Source: Massospora cicadina (taxonomy: Eukaryota > Entomophthoromycota > Entomophthoromycetes > Entomophthorales > Entomophthoraceae). Taken from it: a DNA stretch of 64,000 nt. Shown here piece after piece: positions 32,745 to 45,279 of this stretch (position 1 is the stretch's first letter; every line of letters starts with the position of its first letter). The notes under the pieces were generated by a model. It was given only the letters and a program-made list of their open reading frames with translations, made no database searches and had not been told where the DNA came from. The stretch spans positions 1 through 64,000 of the forward strand of contig JAKSZP010009548.1 in the NCBI GenBank assembly GCA_022478985.1. Reading direction: 5' to 3'. Position numbers and translations under genes: made by a program.

Positions 32745-35700
32745 GATGTGATAAGGGAAGCCTTCACTTTAGGGATGTTAAATATCGCCAGACTTAAGGC
32801 CTCGCTATCCCCAGCTAGGAAAATGAGTTTTTTTACAACAAAATTTACCTGTGGATATCCTGGCCATCCAGGAGTCCCACTGTCCGCAAGGTTCCAAGGA
32901 TGCTTGGAAAACCATGCTCCTCCCTTCCCTATCATTTTGGTCCGAGCATTGTGGAATGCTTGTTCAGAAAAACAATTTTTTTAAATTTTATTGTCTGAAT
33001 CCTTCCTCGATGGCTGAGTCCTCATTGTCACATTTTTGTGGGCTGACGTGGTGCACGCTATCATCAACATTTATGCCCCAACCTGTGCACAAGAGTGTTG
33101 GGAATTTTTCTTGTCAGTCAAATCCCTTCCATTACCCCCTGACCCTTTTGTAGTTGGTGACATGAACTGCAAACTAAACACATCCACGGACCGTTGGCCT
33201 TCCTCATCCCACACCCCTCAGGGTCACGTAGAACTTTGTGTTCTATAGGCCACCCTCAGGTTGATAGATGCCCTGCCGCGGCAAGCTCTACTGCTTGAAA
33301 ACATGATGCACCCCCACGTCCACAATGGCCAATTAAGGTCCATGTCCCATTGACCTTATCCTCGCACCAGTGAAATTTCGATCCCATATTTCCCACTTCC
33401 ACACATCCAAAATCGGTTTCTCTGACCACCAGCTGGTCTTGATAACTTACCACTTACCCAACACAGTGGCTAGGGCCCCACATTGGTGCAAACTCCGCCC
33501 ACCCAAACTTGCGTCGCCAGGATTTTCCACATGGGTGGAATCAGCAACTTTGGCAAAAGAGTTTATTACTCAGTTTTGCATGGACCCAATTTCCACATGG
33601 TCAGCCTTCAAAGCGGATACCATCCGCCACACTCGCCATCTCTCCTCCCACTGCTCACGGTCTGCCTCAGTGGTCATTTCGCGCGCTCTGGCAGAGTTGG
33701 CACACCTGGAGTCCAATATCCAGCCGCGGGCTACAGCCCTGCTTGGAGCCAGAAGTGGGCAGAAGCAGCCGCCCACCTCAACGCGCTTGAAAGGCAACAC
33801 AAACATCAGGTTTGTGTTCAGTACAGGGCCAAACACATTACAGAGGGTGGCACATGCTCGCTTATTTTTTAAAAAATTCTTCACACCGCGCCAGAGCGTG
33901 GCCTGCACACAGGTGCGGAGATTGGATGATTCCGTCGCAGATATGCTGGCTGAAGTGGTGATTAAAATACAAAAGTATTACTCTGAGTTGTAACAGTCTG
34001 ATCCAATTCAGCCAGCTGAAATGGCGAAATTTCCTGATAGCACTCACATCTGCACCGTTTCCTGATACCCAGAGTTAATGAATTTGATTACTCTGACTGA
34101 ACTCTGGTATGCTGTCCATGGTGCACCAAAACAGAAATGCCCAGGCCCTAATGGTATTCCATATGAGTTCTATAAGAAGTACTTCATATTTATATCCCCA
34201 CTGCTGCTTGCCTCCCTTGACCAGACCCTTCTGGAAACGCGCCTTCTACCAGGAGGGCAAGAGGCCTTTACCATCACACTCTTCAAGAAAGGGGATAAGC
34301 TAGACCTATCCAACTGGCACCCCAGATATCTAACTAACACGGATACTAAAATTTTAACTAAATTATGGCTAACCATCTAGGGATTGTAGCATCTGCCACC
34401 ATCTCCCCAGAACAATTTGGTTTCATATCCAGAAGGTTGATTTTAGGACAATGTGCACTCTGTGGCTAACGCATGCCAGTCCACAGCCTCTGGGGCACTA
34501 GTATTCTTGGACTAACAGAAGGCATATGATAGAGTAAACTGGGAGTACCTCAGGGCCTGCCTCCACCACTTCCTCTTACCCACTTGCTTCATCAACTGGG
34601 CGATGATGCTTACAGAATCTGCAACAATGGCAGTGAGTGGCCCTGGCTTCCTCACGGAAGTAGTCCGCCCCCAAAGAGGCCTACGCCAAGGGGACCCCCT
34701 TAGTCCACTCTTATACAACTTTAGAACTTGCCCCACTACTTTGAAACGTGAATGCCCACCTCACTGGGGTCCATGCACCAGGCCAAGCCCCAGTCAAGAT
34801 GATGGCGTTTGCAGATGATTGTGTGGTCAGGGTGTCCAATAATCAATATGCACGCGCGCTTGAAACTCTCATCCAGGAGTATTCCCGGGTAAGTAATGCT
34901 GCACTGAACGCCTCAAAAACTGAAATCATCCTCCTTGGCAGTATCAAACCAGCAGGGCCCCAGTGACTAGTGCCCAGCCCAGCACATCTACTTGAATACG
35001 TTCTTGCCTTCCCTGCTCACCCCACACCTCCCCACTTGTGCTCCCCTTCACGCCACGCCCTACCATAGGGCCTGTCCGCCATCTGGGTGTGTGGATGGAG
35101 GCAGGCGGGTATGCCTCAGCAGTAATGGAGTGCCATATTCTAGACAACGTGATGAAGCGCATCGCCTCCCTCAGAGCCCACCCTACTTCCCTTACAGGCA
35201 GGGTTGTTTTAGCCAACTCTATGTTCCTCTCTAAAGTCTGGTTTAAAGCCCACGCCATCGCCTTCTCCCCGGGTTTTTTCAAATCTATGAATGCCCTTTA
35301 TACAAGGGTGGCTCTGGTCAGGCCGCCCACCGCCAGTGCGGCTTGAGGTCATGTTTGGCCATCGTCGTCATGGTGGCATGGGCCTGCTAGACTTTAAAGC
35401 CCATGCTGCAAAGATCCTGGGCACCTAGTCGCAGCCATCACTGCCCCTATGCTCCCCTCCCAACACTGGTCCCACGTAGCCCGCTCCAACTTCTCCCGTG
35501 CCCTGAGCCTTACCAATCTGTTGAACCCTCACTCCTTGATGAAATATCTGGCTTCCCACCCATCGGCCACAGGCCTCATGGTACAAAACCACACTTCAAA
35601 CGAATCCTCCTCTCCATGCGGAGCGCTGAGTGGAGAATCCATAATTGTGGACACTCAGCCCAGAGAGGCCGCCCCTCTCCTCAGTTCACACAGGAGATAC

Positions 35701-36435
35701 ATGGGCTACCCATTCAAGATGGCTTGATCCCCACACGACCCCATGTCCTATCCAGGGTGGACTACCTGGACATGATGGACATCCCTTAATCCCTTGAAAC
35801 CCAGAAGACTATTTGGAAATACGCACACCACCCTCTGTTGCAGCCTCATATCCGTTCCCATGTGTGGCACTGCCTGAGGCAGGTGTACCATACAGCTGAG
35901 CGCTCTAACGCTTTACACTCATCCTACGTCGTGTGTGGCCAGTATGGAACGCTGTTCCACCGCCTGGAGAAGTGCCCTACCTCTAAAGCGATATGGCGTG
36001 AGGTGCAACGTCTGCTTTGCCAGGATCAGACACATCCCTTCAGTTTGTCTAGGGATATGTTTGCTTTATCTATGGTCTCCCCTATCCCACCCTCCCTCCA
36101 TGCTCTGGTGGTTGCAATCGCCATGTGGACTATCCATACGATTGTCTTGGATGCCATCGCTGGCTCCACCCCAACCCTCCCAGAAGCTGTCCACAGATTC
36201 TGGTCCCATTTGATGGACCACTTTCAAGCGTGGATGTTCGGGTACCTCCCACCGCGCTGCCATCAGCTGGTCTCCTCCTGGTTCCCAGTTTGGTTCATCA
36301 ACTCGGACCCTTTCCTCCACACATGTTCATTTGTGGTTACGACCCCTTTACACGTTCCATCCTCCTCCCCATAGTGGCGTTCTCGCTGGCAAAAAGAGAG
36401 CATCGCTTCTCTGGGGTGCCTTCCCTGTTACTAAG
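32745..36435 (+). pseudogene. LINE-C ORF2 (endonuclease-RT)
   Basis: Endonuclease blocks: MLNIARLKAS at 32775, AIQESHCPQG near 32860, INIYAP near 33064, VGDMNCK near 33155 and FSDHQLVLITYH near 33420, where the catalytic SDH is kept, unlike LINE-A and -B. RT blocks: CPGPNGIPYEFYKK near 34140, LRQGDPLSPLLYNF near 34680 and FADD at 34808-34819. The C-terminal finger near 35925 begins YVVC instead of CVMC, so its first Cys is lost (TGC to TAC type). Numerous frameshifts. The end near 36435 is inferred by alignment with LINE-A. Confidence 0.88.
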
Positions 36436-36514
36436 TTTTGTTTTCTTTTGTGTTTACATTTGGAAGTGTCCATCCCCTGGTCGGCCTTCCCCACAATAAA
36501 TTCAAATAACCCAC

Positions 36515-37072
36515 TGTTTACATTGTTGGATAGTATCATTAGGATCTGTTGTATTGTTCATATAGGTCAAACCCACTGAACAACAGAGAGATAATATGGG
36601 TATTGTTGGTCCTTTGGACACATTTGAGAATATACTAAAAAATAGGAGCAATCGCCCCATGACTCTTTTGTTTATTTTAATAAATACGGCAACTTTTTGC
36701 TGCTCCACTCTCTCTACTATAAACAACTTAACTTTTCATTTTTCCCATCTCGCTTATATACTGAGGGTTCAGATTATACTGCTCTCATAGCTTGGACTAT
36801 TCTATTCCGCCAATTCTCCTCGTTTTTAGCTTGTTATTCTCTATCTCTCTATTTCCCTAATTGTAGGCAATTTAATTCATATTTGTCAAATGTTGATATC
36901 GCCTTATTGCCTTATTGCCTTATTTAGAGGTGAACTAATAATAACCCATTATATCTCAATATCGCCTCATCTTGAGGCACTCAAATAATCATAACTAATA
37001 TTATGTTCAGTGGATTCTTCCCAATCTGCCTTAACTATCCCAAGCTTATCATCAAGTCATATTGGAATCACA
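36515..37072 (-). repeat. Gypsy-3 3' LTR
   Basis: About 558 bp. It aligns with 42488-43021 (shared AGGAGCAATCGCCCCA, TTTGCTGCTCCACTCTCTCT, ATTCTATTCCGCCAATTCTC). The inner edge, near TGTGATTCC on the minus strand, is less sure than the outer edge, which the CCCAC duplication fixes. Confidence 0.88.
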
Positions 37073-37173
37073 ATATTACTCCATCCGTGACTTGACAATA
37101 AGGCTCCTATTGCTTGAATGGTTGGAGGAACTTTGCATGTGCTTAATTATTGATCCAACCACTTGCGAGGTCC

Positions 37174-38300
37174 TTAGTGTATATTCATCAACTCCAGTTT
37201 TATGACATTGAACAGACCAATCCAAATACCGCCCAGATTGTGTTTCTGGCCAAACCCATGCTGATCATAATGTAGAACCATATCGCCTTCTTTGAACTCC
37301 ACTAAACTGCTACAACATACCTGATCAGCAGCCTGATTTCTGATCTTTCTGGCTAAGCTGAAGGAATATGCTTTAGTTTGCAATCTGATCATAGAGTTCA
37401 CAAGATTAGATAAATAGCGGTGGGGTTCCATATCACCTTTGTCTTCTACACATGAATAAAGTATTGTCAGAAAAGCTGAGTGTCAGCTGTTAGTAGTTGG
37501 AAGGGGCTCTTCTCTGTGGCGGAATGGTAACTAATGTTATAAGCAAACATGGCAGTAGAGAGGAGGGAGCCTCAATTGGAAGGTCGATCTGTTACTGATT
37601 TTCATAGTATGTTCACCAAAGTCCCATTCACCCGTTTGACTATTCCATTGGATTCAGGGTAGTATTGAGTTGTCAATACCCCATTGATACCCATAAGCTT
37701 ATTCAGTTTGGGGAGGATATGTAAGGTGAAGTTGGTTCCATTATTAATGAGAATGAACTGAGGGCAGCCAGGTCTCTGGATAGCGCATTCCAATATGAAC
37801 TTGGCCACTGTAACCACCCCTAAATCCCATATCATCCTCATTTCGACCCACTGGGTCAAGTGGTTGATAGCCACAAGAATGTACTTACATCAGTTGGCTC
37901 CTGTTGGCAGAGGACCAACAACATCAAGGGAAATCATATGCCAAGCAAAATGGGGTATCACTAACCAGTATGAGGTCTTCTTAAGTAACAGCTATTCCAC
38001 TTGGCACTGATGGCAGCGCAAATGGTTTTGAGCACATCAAACTGCATTCTTTCCCAATAGTACTGAGGGCACAACAACTCCATTGTCTTGCGCACCCCAA
38101 CATGTTAAACTGCCATGTGGGCGCTCATAATAATTCCCAGCTGTGCTGGGGGTCGCGGGAGCTTTTCACCATATAATTGTCAATCTGCTTGTACAGCTCC
38201 CTATTCCATTGAAAGATATTCGTTCACATCTCATTTTACGCTTTGATCACTTGGGGCAGTTATCATCATATTTTCTGCTAAGCGACTTATTGTACATCAC
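37174..38300 (-). pseudogene. Gypsy-3 integrase
   Basis: The finger region lies near 38110-38010 (HVGVRKTMELLCPQYYW). The core around 37874-37602 reads CPQFILINNGTNF where Gypsy-2 has LSDNGTNL, so the second catalytic Asp is Asn. The Glu motif reads SNGIVKRVNGTL where Gypsy-2 has GLVERVN, so the catalytic Glu is Lys. The C-terminal domain is at 37431-37174 (EGDMVLHYDQHGFG...GIWIGLFNVIK). There is no chromodomain. With two active-site residues lost, this copy cannot integrate. Confidence 0.88.
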
Positions 38301-38420
38301 GTCACTGAGGTCTGCTGTCATGGCAATAGTCAGCAGTCAAGATAAACAGTTAGCGTTCTGATGCTTTACTCCTGGGCGGTGAAGGATCATGAAGTCATAA
38401 GCCTGCAGCTTAAGAGCCCA

Positions 38421-39623
38421 TCAAGAAAAATGGCGTTCAGGTTCTTTAAGGTTCAGCAACCAGCATAATGACACGTGATCTGTTACAACTTTAAACTTTA
38501 CCCCATGCAAGTAGACTCTTAATTGCTTATATGCGTAGATCACTGCTAAGCACTCCTGCTCAATAACAGTATAATTACGCTCATGGCAGTTCAGACTTTG
38601 ACTACAGTACGCTATGTGATGCTCCTCTCCCTCATTGTCTTTCTGAGAAAGTACTGCCCCAACAGCAGAAGGGGTCGCATCCATATGAATAATAAACTCA
38701 CTATCAAAGTTTGGATAGCATAACATTGGTGCACTGATCAGTGCTGTACGAAGTGTATCAAAAGTGTATTGACGACATTCCATCCATTTGAAAACAGTAT
38801 TTTTTAACAACTCAAATAGTGGCTCCCTAATACAGATAAAGTTAGGGATGAGGCGCCAGTAGTAAATGACCATTCCCAAAAATACCTGTATGTTGCATTT
38901 ACTATTAGGTGTAGTCATTTTGCTGATGGCCTCCACCTTAGCTGGCTTTGATTTCAGCCCTTTAGAGTATACCAAAAACTCCATATATTCCAACTGATCT
39001 TTAAAGAAGTTACATTTTTGAGGTTTAATTTTGATGTTCGCTTCAGCGAGCTGGCGGAGTACTGCTTCTAAGTGATCAAGGTGCTCCAAAAAGGTTTGAG
39101 AGAAAACGTTAATATCATCAAGGTATACAAGGACGCATGACAGCTTCAAGTCACCAAGAATAGTGTCCATGGTTCGCTGAAACGTAGCTGGGGCGTTACA
39201 CAGCCCTTGAGGCATCTGAATCAGCTGAAAAAGGACTTTGGAGATGATTATGAAGCATTTTTCCTGTTCTTCCATGGGTAGCTCGATTTGCCAGTAACCT
39301 GATATCAAGTCCATTGCTTAAAAAATAGCTCCCCTTAACTGATCCAAAGCATCGTCAATCCTTGGCAAAGGGTATAAGTCCTTTTTTGTAATACTGTTGA
39401 GCTTCCGGTAGTCTATTACTACACAGTTGGTGCCATCCATCTTTTTTACATTCAGAACAAGTGAAGCCCACGGACTCTTGGATGGTTCAAGCATCCCTTG
39501 CTCCAGCAACTTGTCAATTTCATTAGTGACAATGTCTTCTACTGCCCTTGATTGGCGGATTGGCTGAGATCTTATAAATGATCTACTCCTGTGTCTACTC
39601 AATGGACAACCCCCAGAGCACAC
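38421..39623 (-). pseudogene. Gypsy-3 reverse transcriptase and RNase H
   Basis: This is the best-preserved coding part of any LTR element here. After [18 protein letters not shown] and [12 protein letters not shown] there is one stop/frameshift near 39315. The frame is then open for 297 codons: DLISGYWQIELP, MPQGLCNAPATFQRTMD, VYLDDINVF (catalytic Asp pair intact, near 39130), LEYMEFLVYSKGL and IQVFLGMVIYYWRLIPNF. RNase H follows (IHMDATPSAVGAVLSQ, ERNYTVIEQECLAVIYAYKQ, KVVTDHVSLCWLL). It lacks only a few residues relative to Gypsy-2. Confidence 0.95.
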
Positions 39624-40224
39624 CTTAAGTCATGATCGTTGACAGCAAAAATCACCTTATACTTCTTAAATCAGCTATTGCTTGGTCTTTTTGTTCTTCC
39701 AATAGCCTTATTAGATTACTCCATAGTACCACCATCATTACGTTAGCCAATGCCTCAACTGGTATACCAAATTCATCCAATGACCCAAAATCATGAACCT
39801 GAAGGACCTCTTCTATTAGAGTTAAATGTAAATACATCATTATTTGGTATTGTCAGATTTGCATTGGTTCGTTATGAAGGTTTGCTATCAAAACCTTAAT
39901 CTCACCATGGCCCAGAAGTATAATCCCTGGAGCCACTTGAGGCTCAACTGTGTTTGATGATAGAGCCCAATGACTTCCTCATATAGCCCAATAGGAAGTT
40001 CCACCTTTAACTCGTTGTTCACTAAGACTTTATGTCCAGAAGGAATAGATATGAGCCCTGCGGCTTGAAGAGGTATCCCTTGATATTCATATATCTGTTG
40101 GGGAAGGGGCTAAGTCTTGTGCTTTAGTCAGTGATAGCGAACTGGCATCACCCCGTCACTATATGCAAGGTTGATATGGTTCATGTGCACCAGATCCTTT
40201 GGCACTCCACTAGAGGTGAAATAA

Positions 40225-40580
40225 ATTGGTATCTGCTGTCCCCAAAATGGCAAGGGTCTCCTCCGTCATATTAACAACAGCCCAAAATGTCGCAGGAAAG
40301 CAGTTCCAATTAACAAGTTGTAGTTTTTGTTTGGTAACACAATCACTGGAGCTACAACAACGATGGACCCAAAGTGCAGAGGTAGTAAACCGTTGGATCC
40401 CACAGAGATAGTGCTTTCTGCTCCAGAAGTTCCATACACCATTCAATGGTCCACATCATGTTTTAACGTCAACTTCTCCATCAACTTAGTGGAAACTATG
40501 TTGAGTGGAGCACCAGTATTTATTACAGCGCAAACTCTATTTTTTACCAAAAAATATCACAGTACATGCAGTTGGAATAA
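40225..40580 (-). pseudogene. Gypsy-3 aspartic protease, catalytic Asp replaced
   Basis: The minus strand near 40540-40480 reads VCAVINTGAPLNIVSTKL, where an active retropepsin has DTGA. The codon is AAT where GAT is expected, a single G-to-A change on the coding strand. Downstream FGSIVVVAPVIV and LIGTAFL match the flap/C-terminal region of retroviral-type proteases. The protease would release gag and pol products. Confidence 0.75.
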
Positions 40581-41164
40581 GAAGAATATTGACTGTTTTA
40601 GTTTGTGGACATTTATGGCATCTCTTTTTTCAAGAAAACTCATTATTACCTCACCAACTTTTGGATATTCTTTGACAATGGCGTCTATTAGAAGGGCGAC
40701 GTTTACTCCTTTCAGAGTTGGTGCATCCGCAGCAGAATCCAGCTTGTCTGAGGAACCTTGATCAAGAATTTAACAGGCATACAGCTTCATTTGTTCTGGG
40801 GATTCTTCACCTGCCGCAGCCTTGGCTTGAGCCCTTGTCACTACGTTCACTCCACTGACTGGCTGCTAGTATATAATTCCGTCATTATACTGAGGGACTT
40901 CCATGGGATAAGCTACTATTGATTCAGGGACATTTTGGGTTGGAATCGCGGAGGTAGAGAGTTCCATTTCTACTCCGCTCCATCTTTTCCCTGGTAGTAT
41001 TGATCTTGATGTACATAGTGCACACGGTGGTTATGGCATAATATTGTCAAGTGACCAGAGCTGCCTCATTTGTAACAGCTAACCCCATAAGAGCCGCATC
41101 CTTGATTTTTATAAGAGGGTCCAGGTCAGAAAGTTTGGGGTCGTTTGGTGTAACCAGGCCCAGG

Positions 41165-42044
41165 TCAGTAAGATGATTGCTGACGCTCGCTGTAGCTAGG
41201 TCCTGGTTGGTAGCTAGGTTGCTGACAGGTTTTGCGACCAGCCCATGGACGCTGATTGAACTGTTGAGTATAATTCATCTGAGGACAAGGTGTAGAGTTA
41301 TAGTAAGGTCGAGGGTTGCTAGGCAGAACATGAGTTAGATGAGAGTATTCTTCTGAATAAGAGGGTACTGTAGAGGTGTTAGTCTTCCATTTCATGTTTG
41401 GCGCCAGAAAATTAGGGGAGTTGCGACTCAGAAACTGTACAATTACGTGCAATGGAACTTCATCATCCAGAAGCAGTAAAATGACATTGTGAGGCTCTCA
41501 GTATGGCTTCACCGTGGAGGTCATGGTGATGCACATGTAATCTTCTGCTAAGTATCCTGCCCCAATCAGCACGTGAGTTTCCATTGTAAGTCAATCAGCG
41601 AACTCCAGAAGAGTCTCGTTTTGGTGGGATCCAATTATTAGGATTTCAATTTCCGCTGTGACATCTTTGAGGTACCCCCAAACAGGCGAAGCATGGTACC
41701 TTTTACATCCCTGTAGGTGACAGAGCTACTTGGGAGGTAACAGGTAACTTGATTGGCACTCCTGACATCTAGGGCGGATATCAACAGTTTACCCTTCTGT
41801 CTATCAGATGCACCCTCCGCTGCATGTTCAACCATTTGAAGAAACCATGGATATTCCCATTTCAATCAAATGGAGGTAGTTTCTTAATAATAACCTCCTC
41901 ATCCCATTTGCAGCTTTTTGGGCCATACTGAGGAATTTTTTGGGATCTAAAAGCAGTTTCCCAATGAGAAGCTGGGTTAGCAGAAGTTGGGATGTCCGCC
42001 GCTTCAGGGGTAGTGTGGCCTTCTGCTGTGGTTAGCGCTGCCAT
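41165..42044 (-). pseudogene. Gypsy-3 gag
   Basis: Three collinear open pieces lie where gag belongs: 42044-41862 (with KKLPPFD), 41865-41638 (GASDRQKGKLLISAL, a capsid-like region) and 41452-41165. The last is rich in Pro, Ser, Tyr, Asn and Gln (QQPSYQPGPSYSER), typical of a disordered C-terminal gag tail. I do not see a clear CCHC knuckle. Gag would form the virus-like particle. Confidence 0.65.
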
Positions 42045-42487
42045 TACTTAATGAAATTGGCACTCTGACTCATATTTGTATCCAGTACTACCATCTTGGG
42101 TGTAGTAGCTCCGACCAGCGTCATATTCTTCATCATATTATGTCCCCTTGTTGTTCATCCTTGTCTCAGTGAGAAGCTGAGAGGCACTGGTCAATTTCTG
42201 CTCTGTGCACTGTAGCTGTTCGTTAGTATCATCCAACTGGTTGGCAAAAGCCTTGTTTTGTTGTCCCAAAATTTGCATTTGGCCAAACGCGCTATCCAGC
42301 TGGTGCATGACAGCATTTAGTTCTTAAAGATGTTCATCTTGCTTTTTAAACAACTGCATCTAAGGTAAGTTTGGGTTCCTCATACCTGGCTGGTGCAGTG
42401 TTTGTGAAGATTACCCAGCAACACATGCGGTTTAAGACATAGCTGGCAACTGGAGATTTGTAGTTCTTGGTTGATCAATGGGCCCCC

Positions 42488-43021
42488 TGTAACGAGCAAC
42501 AAAGTTATAAAATTAAATGGTATCATTAGGATCTGCCATATTGTTCGTACAGGTCTAACCCAATAAACAACAGACAGATGTTGTGGGGATTGTTGGTCCT
42601 TTGTACACTTGAGAATATACTAAAAACAGGAGCAATCGCCCCACGACTCTTTTCACATTTTTAATAAATACGGCGACCTTTTGCTGCTCCACTCTCTCTA
42701 CTATAGACAGCTTAACTTCTCAATTGCCCATCTCTCTTATATATGGAGGGTTCAAATGATACCGCTCTCATAGTTTGGACTATTCTATTCCGCCAATTCT
42801 CCTCAATTTCTGCTTGTTATTCTCTAACTCTTTATAGCCCAAATTGTAGGCAATTTAATTCATATTTGTCAAATGTTGACATCACCTTATCGTCTTGTTG
42901 TTTTTTAGAAGCCTTGAGATGAGGCACTCAAATAATTGTAACTGATATCATTTCAGCGGATTCTTTCCAATCCGCCCTAACTGTACCAAGATTATCATCC
43001 AGTCATATCGGAATTGTGACA
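42488..43021 (-). repeat. Gypsy-3 5' LTR
   Basis: About 534 bp. On the minus strand it starts TGTCACAATTCCGATATGAC and ends GCTCGTTACA. The adjoining internal sequence GGGGGCCCATTGATCAACC does not start with TGG, so no standard primer-binding site can be assigned. Outer edge fixed by CCCAC. Confidence 0.88.
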
Positions 43022-43032
43022 CCCACTATGAA

Positions 43033-44942
43033 ATACCTGAACTTCTTCTTTCTGCTTGAGCCTAGAGTTGAGAAATTTTGTAAAATTATAAAACTGAATA
43101 GCAATTCAGCTAGCCGCTTCCCTGACCCACTGATGTCCACGGCCCCACCTCCTGCTTTTCCAGTTTGTGGAAGAGGCAAAGCCTAACCCAGCATTTTCTT
43201 TTCAGGTGGAAATTGTGCTTGGACTAGTTCGTCCAGTCCTAACCAATATTTAGGCTGGTTTGTTCCACCTAAGGACCTCACCATTCACCTCACACAATCC
43301 CAGGTGGTGCCCCATTGCCCTCTCGTCCTGCCCCTCTCTCACATGTGTTTTGGCCTTTAGGTCAAATATGGAAGTTGTTCCCATATGCAGACAAACCCAA
43401 ATCAAAGTAACACAGCTGGTATGCAATCAACGGCTTCATCAATTAAACCCCTATAAGGGGTACTTTGACTTTGATTTTACAAGCAAAGCTGTTGCTGCCA
43501 CTGCAGCAACTATGCCTCTGGTTCTCCAGAACAACCCAATTTTCACAACGCGCACACATCTCCCCACTGACTCCAAGATGGTGGTTTAGTTAGCTGGGTT
43601 GCCTCTCATCTTCCCCCAGCAGTGCTTTATCAGGAGCTGATGGCATGTTTGGCAGCCTATGGCGCTGACCCCATCCTTCAATATGTGGTCACCAATGGAG
43701 CCACACGCTCTCTGGGCCTCAGGCTTTTGCCACAATCAGCCCTAAATTTACAAATATAGCTGACCAGATTCCCCCACGCTTTTTCATTGCTTCTGCCCAT
43801 GACCACCCATTCTGGGCCCACATCAAGGGCGGGTGGACCATCTGTACGTCCTGCTTTGAGTTGGACCACTCAAAGCGGAGTTTCCCCTTCCTCACTGCCT
43901 CTGCCGCCTCTACAATCTCAGCCATCAACTACTCATCTGCTGGCTACCCTGCAGCCCTCTCAGAATGGGGCAATCTTATCCCCCACCTATTCCAAAGCCT
44001 GCTGCCACTGATGCGTCTACAGCAGCCAATCAGACCCATCCTAAGTCTGGAGCCATCAATGCTCCCACCAATCAGGATTTGGCTTGGACAACAATTTGCT
44101 CCTAAGCCTCAACCCAATCTCCAGCCTCAGACATCCCTATTGAGGAAAACATGGACTTCTAGAACTTGACCCATGGTCCTCATTGGATGAAACTGACAAA
44201 TCAGGTAATGTAATTGAAGACTCTGAATTCGACATTAGAGAATTTATCCCAACACAATCCCCCATTGAGAACTCAGCAGTTTATGCCCCACACTCAAATA
44301 ATAATTTTTTATGCACCCAACACCATTTTGCTGTGGCAGCTGCTACCCAGTCTGATAAAATTTTTCCTCAACAATATTATATCCTGAACAGCGATGAAAC
44401 TTTCCAAAGGGCTTCCACCCTCCCATTCTTGCCCAGACCTGCCCCCAGAGAAAAAAACCATCCTCCAGCTACATAAACCTGCTGCAGATGCCATTCAGAT
44501 AGTGGTTGCAGCTTCACAATTCAAAACAAAAATAACTCAAGCTAACATTGCTTTAGTTTACCAACTTCCTGTTATCCGCATACAAGTGGGAAAGGGCTTG
44601 TCCACTTACCTGAGCGCCAATTATGACAATGATGATTTCTACAAACAACCAGTCCTCTTCGATCTCGCCCCCCATATTGCTGATAAACCCACGCCCTTGC
44701 TCTCTGCCTTGGCACGTGCTTTTTATGATGCAGATATAATGGATGAGCCCCCTGATCCCCCTTCCCCTTCCGCTATGGTGGGGTAAGTGGTTCACCGCTG
44801 TGCACATGGCTGGTTGTTTTTTTTTAGTCTTGCTGCTCATTTAGGGCAATTGGTTCAGGTTTTTGATTTGGGTTAGCTTTGATGCTTTTTTTAAGTAATG
44901 TCCATCCTGTGGTCAGTATAACGTGAATAAATTTATAATAAT
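43033..44942 (+). mobile_element. HAL-3: ORF1-only retroposon with LINE-type tail
   Basis: It is flanked by CCCACTATGAA at 43022-43032 and 44943-44953, an 11 bp exact duplication. It starts with a GAACTTCTT-containing leader resembling that of HAL-4 and carries one degraded protein gene. It ends TGTCCATCCTGTGGTCAG, then GTGAATAAATTTATAATAAT, a variant of the LINE 3' tail. No endonuclease or RT. Gypsy-3 inserted five bases into its left duplication. Confidence 0.82.
43133..44786 (+). pseudogene. HAL-3 ORF1-like protein
   Basis: The ATG at 43133 gives MSTAPPPAFPVCG, matching the HAL-4 start (MSLALPPATPVWG). Frameshifted relics follow in HAL order. The knuckle at 43843-43884 reads CTSCFELDHSKRSF, with the last Cys changed to Phe. 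An acidic motif ETDKSGN lies near 44190. The C-terminal domain near 44660-44786 (DLAPHIADKPTPLLSALARA, then DPPSPSAMVG and stop) is well kept. Predicted role is RNA binding for its own RNA or that of the partner LINE (inference). Confidence 0.7.
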
Positions 44943-44953
44943 CCCACTATGAA

Positions 44954-45279
44954 GCCTGCTGATGCTAAGATGACTACTAATTATTTATCCTTTTTAAGAA
45001 CTGGCCAAAGATCTCTATAGCCCTAAATGAGGTGCTTTCTGACAGGTATTTTCTGAGGAAAATGTGTGAAGAGGTATCTCTCCAGTGACATATAACTCTA
45101 GTGGTGACGACATTCACCAAATAGAGGAAAATATGAGTGTGACAATACGGGTCCACCTTAACAAGCATAAGAGTGTTTAAAATATGATAGATTTGCTATC
45201 TAGAGCGCCAATGTCATTTAACTTCTTGCCCCTAATGATTCAAACTATCATAGACAATCAGCTGAAAAACTGATATAAT
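44954..45279. other. No feature recognised
   Basis: Short spacer between HAL-3 and LINE-D. A 63-codon minus-strand frame (44977-45168) has no recognisable motif. Confidence 0.4.

Larger units (their letters stand above)
31247..36509 (+). mobile_element. LINE-C: full-length LINE on the plus strand
   Basis: It has the same structure as LINE-A and LINE-B: the 5' end AACTTTTCTCTCGTTGC, ORF1, ORF2 and the tail TGTCCATCCCCTGGTCGGCC, then ACAATAAATTCAAATA. It is flanked on the left by CCCATTACAAA (31236-31246) and on the right by CCCACTATGAA, interrupted by Gypsy-3 after CCCAC. That is 8 of 11 matching with three transitions, a plausible aged target duplication. LINE-C is strongly mutated, with stops in every domain. 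Confidence 0.88.
36515..43021 (-). mobile_element. Gypsy-3: complete Ty3/Gypsy retrotransposon
   Basis: It is bounded by CCCAC at 36510-36514 and 43022-43026 and has LTRs at both ends and, on the minus strand, gag, protease, RT-RNase H and integrase in Ty3/Gypsy order. Length is 6.5 kb. There is no chromodomain. It interrupts the junction between the LINE-C tail and HAL-3. RT is the best preserved part. Protease and integrase active sites are mutated. Pol sequence and the lack of chromodomain place it near Gypsy-2. Confidence 0.93.

Noticed and set aside
37515..37535. A-box-like TGGCGGAATGGT considered as a tRNA/SINE start
   Set aside because: No B box at the right distance, and the sequence belongs to the Gypsy-3 integrase region.
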